Source of the DNA: Bugula neritina
Taxonomy: Eukaryota > Bryozoa > Gymnolaemata > Cheilostomatida > Bugulidae
Reading direction: 5' to 3'
Assembly (NCBI GenBank): GCA_964035545.1
Contig: CAXIUT010000230.1
Coordinates: forward strand, 310,001-374,000
DNA length: 64,000 nucleotides
Below the pieces are notes generated by a model. That model saw nothing but the letters and a program-made list of their open reading frames with translations, was not told the origin of the DNA and searched no databases. Both the position numbers and the translations under genes were made by a program. Within the stretch, counting starts at the first letter, position 1; every line of letters begins with the position of its first letter. Shown here one piece after another: positions 1 through 15,188 of the stretch.

Positions 1-170
1 AATATACTGCAAAATACTGAAATACACTGTAACGTACTGAAATAAACTGCAACATCCTGCAACATACTGAAATACACTGTAACATACTGAAATACACTGC
101 AACATCCTACAAGATACTGAAGTACAGTGTAACGTATTGAAGTACACTGCAACACATTGAAGTATTCTGC

Positions 171-230
171 AACACACTTAAACATACGGCAACATACTGA
201 AATATACTTCGGCACATTGCAAAATACTGC
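171..230 (+). repeat. Landmark module S (CACACTTAAACATACGG ... TTCGGCACATTG), 26 copies
   Basis: This rare monomer string is a good marker of higher-order phase. Its CTTAAAC element lies at about 178, 2340, 5140, 7340, 10648, 12137, 14837, 16326, 18426, 20096, 22296, 25834, 27504, 29574, 32292, 33292, 37600, 39570, 42309, 45847, 47517, 49187, 51387, 54025, 60412 and 62082. It is usually followed by TACTGCAGCATACTG, one of the few places where CTGCAG occurs (one copy, near 42360, reads CTGGAG). It is absent from the 56-kb copy because of the 140-bp deletion there. Confidence 0.88.
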
Positions 231-540
231 AGCATACTGAAATATGCTGTAGCCTACTGAAATACACTGCATTATACTGAAATACACTGCTACATACTGA
301 AATATACTGCAACATACTGAAATATACTGCGAAACATTGCAATATACTGTAACATACTGAAATATGCTGTAGCACACTGAAATACACTGCAACTCACTGA
401 AATATACTGCAACATACTGAAATACACTGTAACATATTGAAATATACTGCAACATACTGAAATACAGTGCTACATACTGAAATATACTGCACCATACTGC
501 AACATACTGAAATACACTGTAACATACTGAAATACACTGC

Positions 541-650
541 AACATACTACAACATATTGAAAGACACTGCAACACATTGAAATATGCTGCAACATACCTA
601 AATATACGGTAATATACCAAAATAAACTGTTACACATTGAAAAATACTGC
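541..650 (+). repeat. Landmark module N (ACATACCTAAATATACGG ... AATAAACTGTTACAC)
   Basis: This string of diverged monomers marks one class of higher-order unit. Copies lie about 70-180 bp after 470, 1400, 2632, 5432, 12369, 13299, 16558, 17488, 18718, 20388, 26126, 35732, 36662, 37892, 38422, 39862, 47809, 49479, 54317, 58545, 59475, 60704, 62374 and 62534. Steps of 930, 1230 and 1670 bp between neighbours define the mid-scale units. Copies near 5.6, 20.5, 47.9, 49.6, 54.5 and 62.5 kb share an AAAAAAAACTGTT subvariant. Confidence 0.85.
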
Positions 651-1809
651 AACATACTGAAATACACTGCAACACACTGAAAAACACTGCAAAATACTGT
701 AACACACTGAAATATACTGCAAAATACTCAAATACACTGCTACATACTTAAATATACTGCAACACACTGCAACATACTGCAACATACTAAAATATACTGC
801 AACATACTGAAATACACTGCAAAATACTGAAATACACTGTAACATACTGAAATATACTGCAACATACTGAAGTACACTCCTACATACTGAAATATACTGC
901 AACTCACTGCAACATACTGCAACATACTAAAATACACTGTAACATATTGAAATACACTGCAACACATTGAAATATACTGCAAAATATTGAAATACACTGC
1001 TACACACTGAAATATACTGCAACACACGGCAACATAGTGCAACATACTAAAATATACTGCAACATACTGAAATACACTGCAAAATACTGAAATACGCTGT
1101 AACATACTGAAATATACTGCAACATACTGAAATATACTGCTACATACTGAAATATACTGCAACACACTGCAACATACTGCAACATACTAAAATACACTGT
1201 AACATAATGAAATACACTGCAACACATTGAAATATACTGCAAAATACTGAAATACACTGCTATATACTGAAATATACTGCAACACACTGCAACATACTGC
1301 AACATACTAAAATATACTGCAACATACTGAAATACACTGCAAAATACTGAAATACACTGTAACATACTGAAATATACAGCAACATACTGAAATACACTGC
1401 TACATACTGAAATAAACTGCAACATCCTGCAACATACTGAAACACACTGTAACATACTGAAATACACTGCAACATACTACAACATATTGAAAGACACTGC
1501 AACACATTGAAATATGCTGCAACATACCTAAATATACGGTAATATACCAAAATAAACTGTTACACATTGAAAAATACTGCAACATACTGAAATACACTGC
1601 AACACACTGAAAAACACTGCAAAATATTGTAACACACTGAAATATACTGCAAAATACTGAAATACACTGCTACATACTTAAATATACTGCAACACACTGC
1701 AACATACTGCAACATACTAAAATATACTGCAACATACTGAAATACACTGCAAAATACTGAAATACGCTGTAACATACTGAAATATACTGCAACACACTGA
1801 AGTACACTC

Positions 1810-1813
1810 CCCT
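1810..1813 (+). other. 2-bp CC insertion shifting the 10-bp register
   Basis: The common string GTACACTCCTACATACTG (for example near 871-890 and 3031-3050) appears here with two extra C bases, as ACTCCCCTACATACTG. From this point the monomer phase moves by +2 and stays there until block B1. It is the only 2-bp register change seen in the window and is private to this copy. It explains why the surrounding unit measures 2162 and not 2160 bp. Confidence 0.9.
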
Positions 1814-3572
1814 ACATACTGAAATATACTGCAACTCACTGCAACATACTGCAACATACTAAAATACAGTGTAACATATTGAAATACACTGCAACACATT
1901 GAAATATACTGCAAAATATTGAAATACACTGCTACACACTGAAATATACTGCAACACACGGCAACATACTGCAACATACTAAAATATACTGCAACATACT
2001 GAAATACACTGCAAAATACTGAAATACGCTGTAACATACTGAAATATACTGCAACATACTGAAATATACTGCTACATACTGAAATATACTGCAACACACT
2101 GCAACATACTGCAACATACTAAAATACACTGTAACATAATGAAATACACTGCAACACATTGAAATATACTGCAAAATACTGAAATACACTGTAACGTACT
2201 GAAATAAACTGCAACATCCTGCAACATACTGAAATACACTGTAACATACTGAAATACACTGCAACATCCTACAAGATACTGAAGTACAGTGTAACGTATT
2301 GAAGTACACTGCAACACATTGAAGTATTCTGCAACACACTTAAACATACGGCAACATACTGAAATATACTTCGGCACATTGCAAAATACTGCAGCATACT
2401 GAAATATGCTGTAGCCTACTGAAATACACTGCATTATACTGAAATACACTGCTACATACTGAAATATACTGCAACATACTGAAATATACTGCGAAACATT
2501 GCAATATACTGTAACATACTGAAATATGCTGTAGCACACTGAAATACACTGCAACTCACTGAAATATACTGCAACATACTGAAATACACTGTAACATATT
2601 GAAATATACTGCAACATACTGAAATACAGTGCTACATACTGAAATATACTGCACCATACTGCAACATACTGAAATACACTGTAACATACTGAAATACACT
2701 GCAACATACTACAACATATTGAAAGACACTGCAACACATTGAAATATGCTGCAACATACCTAAATATACGGTAATATACCAAAATAAACTGTTACACATT
2801 GAAAAATACTGCAACATACTGAAATACACTGCAACACACTGAAAAACACTGCAAAATACTGTAACACACTGAAATATACTGCAAAATACTCAAATACACT
2901 GCTACATACTTAAATATACTGCAACACACTGCAACATACTGCAACATACTAAAATATACTGCAACATACTGAAATACACTGCAAAATACTGAAATACACT
3001 GTAACATACTGAAATATACTGCAACATACTGAAGTACACTCCTACATACTGAAATATACTGCAACTCACTGCAACATACTGCAACATACTAAAATACACT
3101 GTAACATATTGAAATACACTGCAACACATTGAAATATACTGCAAAATATTGAAATACACTGCTACACACTGAAATATACTGCAACACACGGCAACATACT
3201 GCAACATACTAAAATATACTGCAACATACTGAAATACACTGCAAAATACTGAAATACACTGTAACATACTGAAATATACTGCAACATACTGAAATATACT
3301 GCTACATACTGAAATATACTGCAACACACTGCAACATACTGCAACATACTAAAACACACTGTAACATAATGAAATACACTGCAACACATTGAAATATACT
3401 GCAAAATACTGAAATACACTGCTATATACTGATATATACTGCAACACACTGCAACATACTGCAACATACTAAAATATACTGCAACATACTGAAATACACT
3501 GCAAAATACTGAAATACACTGTAACATACTGAAATATACTGCAACATACTGAAATACACTGCTACATACTGA

Positions 3573-4149
3573 AATATACGGCAACACACTGCAACATACT
3601 GAAACATACTAAAATACACTGTAACATATTGAAATACACTGCAACACAGTGAAATATACTGCAATGTGCCGAAATGTATGGTAAACTACTGAAATATACT
3701 GTCACACATCGAAAAATACTGCAACATACTGAAATATACTGCGACACATTGCAATATACTGTAACATACCGAAATATGCTGTAGCGCATTGAAATACACT
3801 GCAACTCGCTGAAATATACTGCAACATACTGAAATACACTGTAACATACTGAAATACAGTGCTACATACTGAAATATACTGCAACATACTGCAACATACT
3901 GAAATACACTGTAACAAACTGAAATACACTGCAACGTACTACAACATTTTGAAACACACTGCAACACATTGAAATATACTGTAACTCGCTGAAACATACT
4001 GTAACTCACTGAAATATAGTGTAATATACGGAAATGTACTGTAAAATACTGGAATATAATGTAACACACTGAAATATACTGCAACATACTGAAATACACT
4101 GTAACATATTGAAATATACTGCAACATACTGAAATACAGTGCTACATAC
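3573..4149 (+). repeat. Mixed-monomer linker carrying an ATGTGCCGAAATGTATGG variant
   Basis: This stretch continues the 10-bp array but lies outside the two long duplications on either side. It holds an unusual run around 3663-3690 (ATGTGCCG, then GTATGGTAAACTACTG). Related runs recur near 6310, 11100, 15295, 21280, 28557, 41293, 50371, 55209 and 63624. No coding or RNA signal is visible. Confidence 0.75.
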
Positions 4150-7100
4150 TGAAATATACTGTCACACATTGAAAATTACTGCAACATACTGAAATAAACT
4201 GCGACACATTGCAATATACTGTAACATACCGAAATATGCTGTAGCACATTGAAATACACTGCAACTCACTGAAATACAGTGCTACATACTGAAATATACT
4301 GCAACATACTGCAACATACTGAAATACACTGTAACAAACTGAAATACACTGCAACATACTACAACATTTTGAAACACACTGCAACACATTGAAATATACT
4401 GCAACATACCTAAATATACGGTAATATACCAAAATATACTGTAACACATTGAAAAATACTGCAACATACTGAAATACACTGCAACACACTGAAAAACACT
4501 GCAAAATACTGTAACACACTGAAATAAACTGCAAAACACTGAAATACACTGCTACATACTGAAATATACTGCAACACAGTGCAACATGCTGCAACATACT
4601 AAAATATACTGCAACATACTGAAATACACTGCAAAATACTGAAATACACTGTAACATACTGAAATAAACTGCAAAATACTACAACATTTTGACATACACT
4701 GGAATACATTGAAATATACTGCAACATACCTAAATATACGGTAATATACTGAAATATACTGTAACACATTGAAAAATACTACAAAATACTGAAATACACT
4801 GCAACATACTACAACATACTGAAATACGCTGTAATACATTGAAATCCACTGCAACACATTGAAATATAGTGTAACTCGCTGAAACATACTGTAACTCACT
4901 GAAATATAGTGTAATATACGGAAACGTACTGTAAAATACTGGAATATAATGTAACACACTGAAATATACTGCAACATACTGAAATACACTGTAACTTACT
5001 GAAATATACTGCAACATCCAGCAACATACTGAAATACACTGTGACATACTGAAATACACTGCAACATCCTACAAGATACTGAAATACACTGTAACGTATT
5101 GAAGTACACTGCAACACATTGAAGTATTCTGCAACACACTTAAACATACGGCAACATACTGAAATATACTTCGGCACATTGCAATATACTGCAGCATACT
5201 GAAATATGCTGTAGCCTACTGAAATACACTGCATTATACTGAAGTACACTGCTACATACTGAAATATACTGCAACATACTGAAATATACTGCGACACATT
5301 GCAATATGCTGTAACATACTGAAATATGCTGTAGCACACTGAAATACACTGCAACTCACTGAAATATACTGCAACATACTGAAATACACTGTAACATATT
5401 GAAATATACTGCAACATACTGAAATACAGTGCTACATACTGAAATATAGTGCAACATACTGCAACATACTGAAATACACTGTAACATACTGAAATACACT
5501 GCAACATACTACAACATATTGAAAGACACTGCAACACATTGTAATATGCTGCAACATACCTAAATATACGGTAACATACCAAAAAAAACTGTTACACATT
5601 GAAAAATACTGCAACATACTGAAATACACTGCAACACACTGAAAAACACTGCAAAATACAGTAACACACTGAAATATACTGCAAAATACTGAAATACACT
5701 GCTACATACTTAAACATACTGCAACACACTGCAACATACTGCAACATACTAAAATATACTGCAACATACTGAAATACACTGCAAAATACTGAAATACACT
5801 GTAACATACTGAAATATACTGCAACATACTGAAGTACACTCCTACATACTGAAATATACTGCAACTCACTGCAACATACTGCAACATACTAAAATACACT
5901 GTAACATATTGAAATACACTGCAACACATTGAAATATACTGCAAAATATTGAAATACACTGCTACACACTGAAATGTACTGCAACACATGGCAACATACT
6001 GCAACATACTAAAATATACTGCAACATACTGAAATACACTGCAAAATACTGAAATACGCTGTAACATACTGAAATATACTGCAACATACTGAAATATACT
6101 GCTACATACTGAAATATACTGCAACACACTGCAACATACTGCAACATACTAAAATACACTGTAACATAATGAAATACACTGCAACACATTGAAATATACT
6201 GCAAAATACTGAAATACACTGCTATATACTGAAATATACTGCAACACACTGAAACATACTGCAACATACTAAAGTATACTGCAACATACTGAAATACACT
6301 GCAACACAGTGAAATATACTGCAATGTGCCGAAATATATGGTAAACTACTGAAATATACTGTCAAACATTGAAAATTACTGCAACATACTGAAATAAACT
6401 GCGACACATTGCAATATACTGTAACATACCGAAATATGCTGTAGCACATTGAAATACACTGCAACTCACTGAAATACAGTGCTACATACTGAAATATACT
6501 GCAACATACTGCAACATACTGAAATACACTGTAACAAACTGAAATACACTGCAACATACTACAACATTTTGAAACACACTGCAACACATTGAAATATACT
6601 GCAACATACCTAAATATACGGTAATATACCAAAATATACTGTAACACATTGAAAAACACTGCAACATACTGAAATACACTGCAACACACTGAAAAACACT
6701 GCAAAATACTGTAACACACTGAAATAAACTGCAAAACACTGAAATACACTGCTACATACTGAAATATACTGCAACACAGTGCAACATGCTGCAACATACT
6801 AAAATATACTGCAACATACTGAAATACACTGCAAAATACTGAAATACACTGTAACATACTGAAATAAACTGCAAAATACTACAACATTTTGACATACACT
6901 GGAATACATTGAAATATACTGCAACATACCTAAATATACGGTAATATACTGAAATATACTGTAACACATTGAAAAATACTACAAAATACTGAAATACACT
7001 GCAACATACTACAACATACTGAAATACGCTGTAATACATTGAAATCCACTGCAACACATTGAAATATAGTGTAACTCGCTGAAACATACTGTAACTCACT

Positions 7101-7480
7101 GAAATATAGTGTAATATACGGAAACGTACTGTAAAATACTGGAATATAATGTAACACACTGAAATATACTGCAACATACTGAAATACACTGTAACTTACT
7201 GAAATATACTGCAACATCCAGCAACATACTGAAATACACTGTGACATACTGAAATACACTGCAACATCCTACAAGATACTGAAATACACTGTAACGTATT
7301 GAAGTACACTGCAACACATTGAAGTATTCTGCAACACACTTAAACATACGGCAACATACTGAAATATACTTCGGCACATTGCAATATACTGCAGCATACT
7401 GAAATATGCTGTAGCCTACTGAAATACACTGCATTATACTGAAATACACTGCTACATACTGAAATATACTGCAACATACT
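4150..7480 (+). repeat. Tandem duplication, 2200-bp unit (1.5 copies)
   Basis: Positions 4150-5280 match 6350-7480 at a constant 2200-bp spacing. Copy 1 is 4150-6349; copy 2 is cut short at about 7480, where block B1 begins. Copies differ at only a few bases seen by eye (for example CACACATT against CAAACATT near 4172/6372). The spacing is an exact multiple of 10 and no register shift lies inside. Confidence 0.88.
4351..4460 (+). repeat. Landmark module M (ACATTTTGAAACACACTG ... ATACGGTAATATACC), 13 copies
   Basis: Related to module N but entered through ACATTTTGAAACACACTG and lacking the AATAAACTGTTACAC end. Copies start about 70 bp after 4282, 6482, 9830, 11320, 14019, 15509, 21438, 24956, 28716, 41452, 44969, 50529 and 55367. 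Copies near 9.95, 14.1, 25.1 and 45.1 kb share a CCTAGAAATACGG subvariant, which groups them into one lineage. Confidence 0.83.
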
Positions 7481-7492
7481 GAAATACACTGT

Positions 7493-9100
7493 AATATGCT
7501 GAATTACACTGCAACACATTGAAATATACTGCAACATAGCAAAATATATATTAAACTACTGAAAAATACTTTAACACATTGAAAAATACTGCAACATACA
7601 TAATTATACTGTAACACACTGAAATATACTGCAACATACTGAAATACACTGTAAAATACTGAAATATACTGCAACATACTGAAATACACTGATACATACT
7701 GAAATATACTGCAACATACTGCAACATACTGAAAAACACTGTAACATACTGAAATACACTGCAACATACTACAACATATTGAAAAACACTGCAACACATT
7801 GAATATACTGCAACATACCTAAATATGCGGTAATATACTGAAATAAACTCTAACACATTGAAAATACTGCAACATACTGAAATACACTGCAACACACCGA
7901 AATATAATGCAAAATAAAACAACATACTGAAATACACTGTAACATATTGAAATACACTGTAACACATTGAAATATACTGCAACATACTGAAATTTCCTGC
8001 GACACATTGCAATATACTGTAACATACTGAAATATGCTGTAGCACACTGAAATATACTGCAAAATACTGAAATACACTAAAACATATTGAAAAATACTGC
8101 AACATACTGAAATACACTGTAACATACTGAAATACACTGCAAAATACTACAACATATTGAAATACACTGCAACATACCTACATATTCGGTAAGATACTGA
8201 AATATACTGTAACACATTAAAAAAGTACAGCAACATACTGAAAGATACTGCAAGATACTGCAACATACTAAAATACACTGTAACATATTGAAACACACTG
8301 CAACATACTGCATTATACTGACATACACTGGAACATAATGAAATACACTGCAACAAATTGAAGTATACTGCAACACACCGAAACATACGGCAACATACTG
8401 AAATATACTGCGACAGATTGAAATGTACAGCAACATACTGAAATATACTGCGACACATTGCAAAATACTGCAACATACTGAAATACGCGGTAATATATTG
8501 AAATACACTGCAACACATTGAAATATACTGTAACTCGCTGAAATATAGTGTAATATACGGAAATGTACTGTAACATACTGGAATATACTGTAACACACTG
8601 AAGTATACTGCAACATACTGAAATGCAGTGCTACATACTGAAATATACTGCAACATACTGCAACATATTCAAATACACTGTAACATACTGAAATATACTA
8701 CTACACACTGCAACATTTGGCAACATACTGAAATATACTGCGACACATTGCAGTATACTGAAACATACTGAAATATGCTGTAGCACACCGAAACACACTG
8801 CAACTCACTGAAATATACTGCAACATACTGAAATACACTGTGACATACTGAAATATACTGCGACATACTGCACCATACTGAAATACACTGTAACATACTG
8901 AAATACACTGCAACACATTGAAATATACTGCAAAATACTGAAATACAGTGCTACATACTGAAAGATACTGCAACATACCGAAATACACTGTAACATGTTG
9001 AAATATACTGCAACATACCTAAATATACGGTAATATACCAAAATATACTGTAACACATTGAAAAATACTGCAACATACTGAAATACACTGCAACCTCTGA
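7493..9100 (+). repeat. Block B, copy B1 (divergent subtype)
   Basis: Block B starts at an AATATGCTGAATTACACTG run, soon followed by ATAGCAAAATATATATTAAA, and ends with AACCTCTGA. It carries four register shifts: -1 near 7802, -1 near 7861, +1 near 8220 and -1 near 9095. B1 differs structurally from the other six copies: it has 90 bp extra at about 7661-7760 and lacks a 60-bp run present in the others (corresponding to about 22849-22910 in B2). Length is 1608 bp. It is the most distinct member of the family in the window. Confidence 0.9.
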
Positions 9101-9410
9101 AAAACACTGCAAAATACTGTAACGCACTCAAATATACTGCAAAACACCGAAATACACTGCTACATACTGAAATATACTGCAACACACTGCAACAAACTGC
9201 AACATACTAAAATATACTGCAACATACTGAAATACACTGCAAAATACTGAAATACACTGTAACATACTGAAATATACTGCGACACATTGCAATATACTGT
9301 AACATACTGAAATATGCTGTAGCACACTGAAATACACTGCAACTCACTGAAATATACTGCAACATACTGAAATACACTGTAACATATTGAAATATACTGC
9401 AACATACTGC
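9101..9410 (+). repeat. Link from block B1 to the 4189-bp unit
   Basis: Ordinary monomers in the original register. With block B1 and the first part of the next unit this forms a longer string (about 8300-10620) that recurs at about 23240-25747 with a spacing settling at 15,126 bp. No other feature seen. Confidence 0.8.
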
Positions 9411-10800
9411 AACATACTGAAATACACTGGAACATATTGAAATACACTGCAACAAATTGAAGTATACTGCAACACACTGAAACACACTGAAATACACCGC
9501 AAAACACTACAACATACTGAAACATACTGCAACATACTGAAATACACTACTACATACTGAAATATACTGCAACATACTGCACCATACTGAAATACACTGT
9601 AACATACTGAAATACACTGCAACATAATACAATATATTGAAATACACTGCAACACATTGAAATATACTGCAACATACTGAAATATACTGCGACACATTGC
9701 AATATACTGTAACATACTGAAATATGCTGTAGCACATTGAAATACACTGCAACTCACTGAAGTATACTGCAACATACTGATATACACTGTAACATATTGA
9801 AATACACTGCAACATACTGAAATACAGTGCTACATACTGAAATATACTGCAACATACTGCAACATACTGAAATACACTGTAACAAACAGAAATACACTGC
9901 AACATACTACAACATTTTGAAACACACTGCAACACATTGAAATATACTGCAACATACCTAGAAATACGGTAATATACCAAAATATACTGTAACACATTGA
10001 AAAATACTGCAACATACTGAAATACACTGCAACACACTGAAAGACACTGCAAAATACTGTAACACACTGAAATATACTGCAAAACACTGAAATACACTGC
10101 TACATACTGAAATATACTGCAACACAGTGCAACATACTGCAACATACTAAAATATACTGCAACATACTGAAATACACTGCAAAATACTGATTTACACTGT
10201 AACATACTGAAATACACTGCAAAATACTACAACATTTTGAAATACACTGCAATACATTGAAATATACTCCAACATACCTAAATATACGGTAATATACTGA
10301 AATATACTGTAACACATTGAAAAATACTACAAAATACTGAAATACACTGCAACATACTACAACATACTGAAATACGCTGTAATACATTGAAATCAACTGC
10401 AACACATTGAAATATACTGTAACTCGCTGAAACATACTGTAACTCACTGAAATATAGTGTAATATACGGAAATGTACTGTAAAATACTGGAATATAATGT
10501 AACACACTGAAATATACTGCAACATACTGAAATACACTGAAACATACTGAAATATACTGCAACATCCTGCAACATACTGAAATACACTGCAACATACTGA
10601 AATACACTGAAACATACTGAAATATACTGCAACATCCTGCAACACACTTAAACACACGGCAACATACTGAAATATACTTCGGCACATTGCAATATACTGC
10701 AGCATACTGAAATATGCTGTAGCCTACTGAAATACACTGCATTATACTGAAATACACTGCTACATACTGAAATATACTGCAACATACTGAAATACGCTGT

Positions 10801-10999
10801 AATATGCTGAATTACACTGCAACACATTGAAATATACTGCAACATAGCAAAATATATATTAAACTACTGAAAAATACTTTAACACATTGAAAAATACTGC
10901 AACATACATGATTATACTGTAACACACTGAAATATACTGCAACATACTGAAATACACTGTAAAATACTGAAATATACTGCAACATACTGAAATACACTG
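10801..10999 (+). repeat. Truncated start of block B inside 4189-bp unit, copy 1
   Basis: This stretch matches the first ~200 bp of block B1 (7493-7690), including the AATATGCTGAATTACACTG start and the ATAGCAAAATATATATTAAA landmark. It leaves the block before the first register shift. It looks like a recombinant that kept only the left edge of block B. Confidence 0.85.
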
Positions 11000-11888
11000 C
11001 TACATACTGAAATATACTGCAACACACTGCGACATACTGCAACATACTAAAATACACTGTAACATATTGAAATACACTGCAACACATTGAAATATACTGC
11101 AATGTACCGAAATATATGGTAAACTACTGAAATATACTGTCACACATTGAAAAACACTGCAACATACTGAAATATACTGCGACACATTGCAATATACTGT
11201 AACATACTGAAATATGCTGTTGCACACTGAAATACACTGGAACTCACTGAAATATACTGCAACATACTGAAATACACTGTAACATATTGAAATATACTGC
11301 AACATACTGAAATACAGTGCTACATACTGAAATATACTGCAACATACTGCAATGTACTGAAATACACTGTAACAAACTGAAATACACTGCAACATACTAC
11401 AACATTTTGAAACACACTGCAACACATTGAAATATACTGCAACATACCTAAATATACGGGAATATACCAAAATATACTGTAACACATTGAAAAATACTGC
11501 AACATACTGAAATACACTGCAACACACTGAAAAACACTGCAAAATACTGTAACACACTGAAATATACTGCAAAACACTGAAATACACTGCTACATACTGA
11601 AATATACTGCAACACAGTGCAACATACTGCAACATACTAAAATATACTGCAACATACTGAAATACACTGCTAAATACTGAAATACACTGTAACATACTGA
11701 AATACACTGCAAAATACTACAACATTTTGAAATACACTGCAGAACATTGAAATATACTGCAACATACCTAAATACACGGTAATATACTGAAATATACTGT
11801 CACACATTGAAAAATACTACAAAATACTGAAATACACTGCAACATACTACAACATACTGAAATACGCTGTAATACATTGAAATCCACT

Positions 11889-11893
11889 GCAAC
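11889..11893 (+). other. 1-bp deletion shifting the register (copy 1)
   Basis: AACACATTGA is reduced to AACCATTGA, moving the monomer phase by -1. The same change occurs 4189 bp later. Confidence 0.9.
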
Positions 11894-14800
11894 CATTGAA
11901 ATATACTGTAACTCGCTGAAACATACTGTAACTCACTGGAATATAATGTAACACACTGAAATATACTGCAACATACTGAAATACACTGTAACATACTGAA
12001 ATAAACTGCAACATCCTGCAACATACTGAAATACACTGTAACATACTGAAATACACTGCAACATCCTACAAGATACTGAAATACACTGTAACGTATTGAT
12101 GTACACTGCAACACATTGAAGTATTCTGCAACACACTTAAACATACGGCAACATACTGAAATATACTTCGGCACATTGCAATATACTGCAGCATACTGAA
12201 ATATGCTGTAGCCTACTGAAATACACTGCATTATACTGAAATACACTGCTACATACTGAAATATACTGCAACATACTGAAATATACTGCGACACATTGCA
12301 ATATACTGCAACATACTGAAATACACTGTAACATATCGAAATATACTGCAACATACTGAAATACAGTGCTACATACTGAAATATACTGCAACATACTGCA
12401 ACGTACTGAAATACACTGTAACATACTGAAATACACTGCAACATACTACAACATATTGAAAGACACTGCAACACATTGAAATATGCTGCAACATACCTAA
12501 ATATACGGTAATATACCAAAATAAACTGTTACACATTGAAAAATACTGCAACATACTGAAATACACTGCAACACCCTGAAAAACACTGCAAAATACTGTA
12601 ACACACTGAAATATACTGCAAAATACTGAAATACACTGCTACATACTTAAATATACTGCAACACACTGCAACATACTGCATTATACTAAAATATACTGCA
12701 ACATACTGAAATACACTGCAAAATACTGAAATACACTGTAACATACTGAAATATACTGCAACATACTGAAGTACACTCCTACATACTGAAATATACTGCA
12801 ACTCACTGCAACATACTGCAACATACTAAAATACACTGTAACATATTGAAATACACTGCAACACATTGAAATATACTGCAAAATATTGAAATACACTGCT
12901 ACACACTGAATTATACTGCAACACACGGCAACATACTGCAACATACTAAAATATACTGCAACATACTGAAATACACTGCAAAATACTGAAATACGCTGTA
13001 ACATACTGAAATATACTGCAACATACTGAAATATACTGCTACATACTGAAATATACTGCAACACACTGCAACATACTGCAACATACTAAAATACACTGTA
13101 ACATAATGAAATACACTGCAACACATTGAAATATACTGCAAAATACTGAAATACACTGCTATATACTGAAATATACTGCAACACACTGCAACATACTGCA
13201 ACATACTAAAATATACTGCAACATACTGAAATACACTGCAAAATACTGAAATACACTGTAACATACTGAAATATACTGCAACATACTGAAATACACTGCT
13301 ACATACTGAAATAAACTGCAACATCCTGCAACATACTGAAATACACTGCAACATACTGAAATACACTGCAACATACTACAACATATTGAAAGACACTGCA
13401 ACACATTGAAATATGCTGCAACATACCTAAATATACGGTAATATACCAAAATAAACTGTTACACATTGAAAAATACTGCAACATACTGAAATACACTGCA
13501 ACACACTGAAAAACACTGTAAAATACTGTAACACACTGAAATATACTGCAAAATACTGAAATACACTGCTACATACTTAAATATACTGCAACACACTGCA
13601 ACATACTGAAATACACTGGAACATATTGAAATACACTGCAACAAATTGAAGTATACTGCAACACACTGAAACACACTGAAATACACCGCAAAACACTACA
13701 ACATACTGAAACATACTGCAACATACTGAAATACACTACTACATACTGAAATATACTGCAACATACTGCACCATACTGAAATACACTGTAACATACTGAA
13801 ATACACTGCAACATAATACAATATATTGAAATACACTGCAACACATTGAAATATACTGCAACATACTGAAATATACTGCGACACATTGCAATATACTGTA
13901 ACATACTGAAATATGCTGTAGCACATTGAAATACACTGCAACTCACTGAAGTATACTGCAACATACTGATATACACTGTAACATATTGAAATACACTGCA
14001 ACATACTGAAATACAGTGCTACATACTGAAATATACTGCAACATACTGCAACATACTGAAATACACTGTAACAAACAGAAATACACTGCAACATACTACA
14101 ACATTTTGAAACACACTGCAACACATTGAAATATACTGCAACATACCTAGAAATACGGTAATATACCAAAATATACTGTAACACATTGAAAAATACTGCA
14201 ACATACTGAAATACACTGCAACACACTGAAAGACACTGCAAAATACTGTAACACACTGAAATATACTGCAAAACACTGAAATACACTGCTACATACTGAA
14301 ATATACTGCAACACAGTGCAACATACTGCAACATACTAAAATATACTGCAACATACTGAAATACACTGCAAAATACTGATTTACACTGTAACATACTGAA
14401 ATACACTGCAAAATACTACAACATTTTGAAATACACTGCAATACATTGAAATATACTCCAACATACCTAAATATACGGTAATATACTGAAATATACTGTA
14501 ACACATTGAAAAATACTACAAAATACTGAAATACACTGCAACATACTACAACATACTGAAATACGCTGTAATACATTGAAATCAACTGCAACACATTGAA
14601 ATATACTGTAACTCGCTGAAACATACTGTAACTCACTGAAATATAGTGTAATATACGGAAATGTACTGTAAAATACTGGAATATAATGTAACACACTGAA
14701 ATATACTGCAACATACTGAAATACACTGAAACATACTGAAATATACTGCAACATCCTGCAACATACTGAAATACACTGCAACATACTGAAATACACTGAA

Positions 14801-14989
14801 ACATACTGAAATATACTGCAACATCCTGCAACACACTTAAACACACGGCAACATACTGAAATATACTTCGGCACATTGCAATATACTGCAGCATACTGAA
14901 ATATGCTGTAGCCTACTGAAATACACTGCATTATACTGAAATACACTGCTACATACTGAAATATACTGCAACATACTGAAATACACTGT

Positions 14990-15188
14990 AATATGCTGAA
15001 TTACACTGCAACACATTGAAATATACTGCAACATAGCAAAATATATATTAAACTACTGAAAAATACTTTAACACATTGAAAAATACTGCAACATACATGA
15101 TTATACTGTAACACACTGAAATATACTGCAACATACTGAAATACACTGTAAAATACTGAAATATACTGCAACATACTGAAATACACTG
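14990..15188 (+). repeat. Truncated start of block B inside 4189-bp unit, copy 2
   Basis: Same truncated block B start as at 10801-10999, exactly 4189 bp later. It was therefore present before the 4189-bp duplication. Confidence 0.85.

Larger units (their letters stand above)
1..3572 (+). repeat. Tandem duplication, 2162-bp unit (1.65 copies)
   Basis: Positions 1-1410 match 2163-3572 at a constant spacing of 2162 bp, with few substitutions (for example CGCTGT near 1095 against CACTGT near 3257). The window opens inside the first copy, so its true left end is outside. Within the unit, about 510-1258 matches about 1440-2190 at 930 bp (932 after the CC insertion near 1811), so the 2162-bp unit is a 930-bp plus a 1230-bp subunit plus that 2-bp insertion. 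After 3572 the sequence departs to a different run of monomers. Confidence 0.9.

Noticed and set aside
7530-7570. AT-rich ATATATATTAAA element at the start of block B as a promoter or origin
   Set aside because: It is a few-base variant of ordinary monomers, recurs in every block B copy, and has no associated gene or other motif. Kept only as a landmark.
8217-8235. The +1 and -1 shifts in block B as sequencing errors in A-runs
   Set aside because: Some lie in short A-runs (AAAAAAGTACAGC, TTGAAAATACTG), which is suspicious, but the same four changes appear in all seven copies at matching places, so they are inherited.
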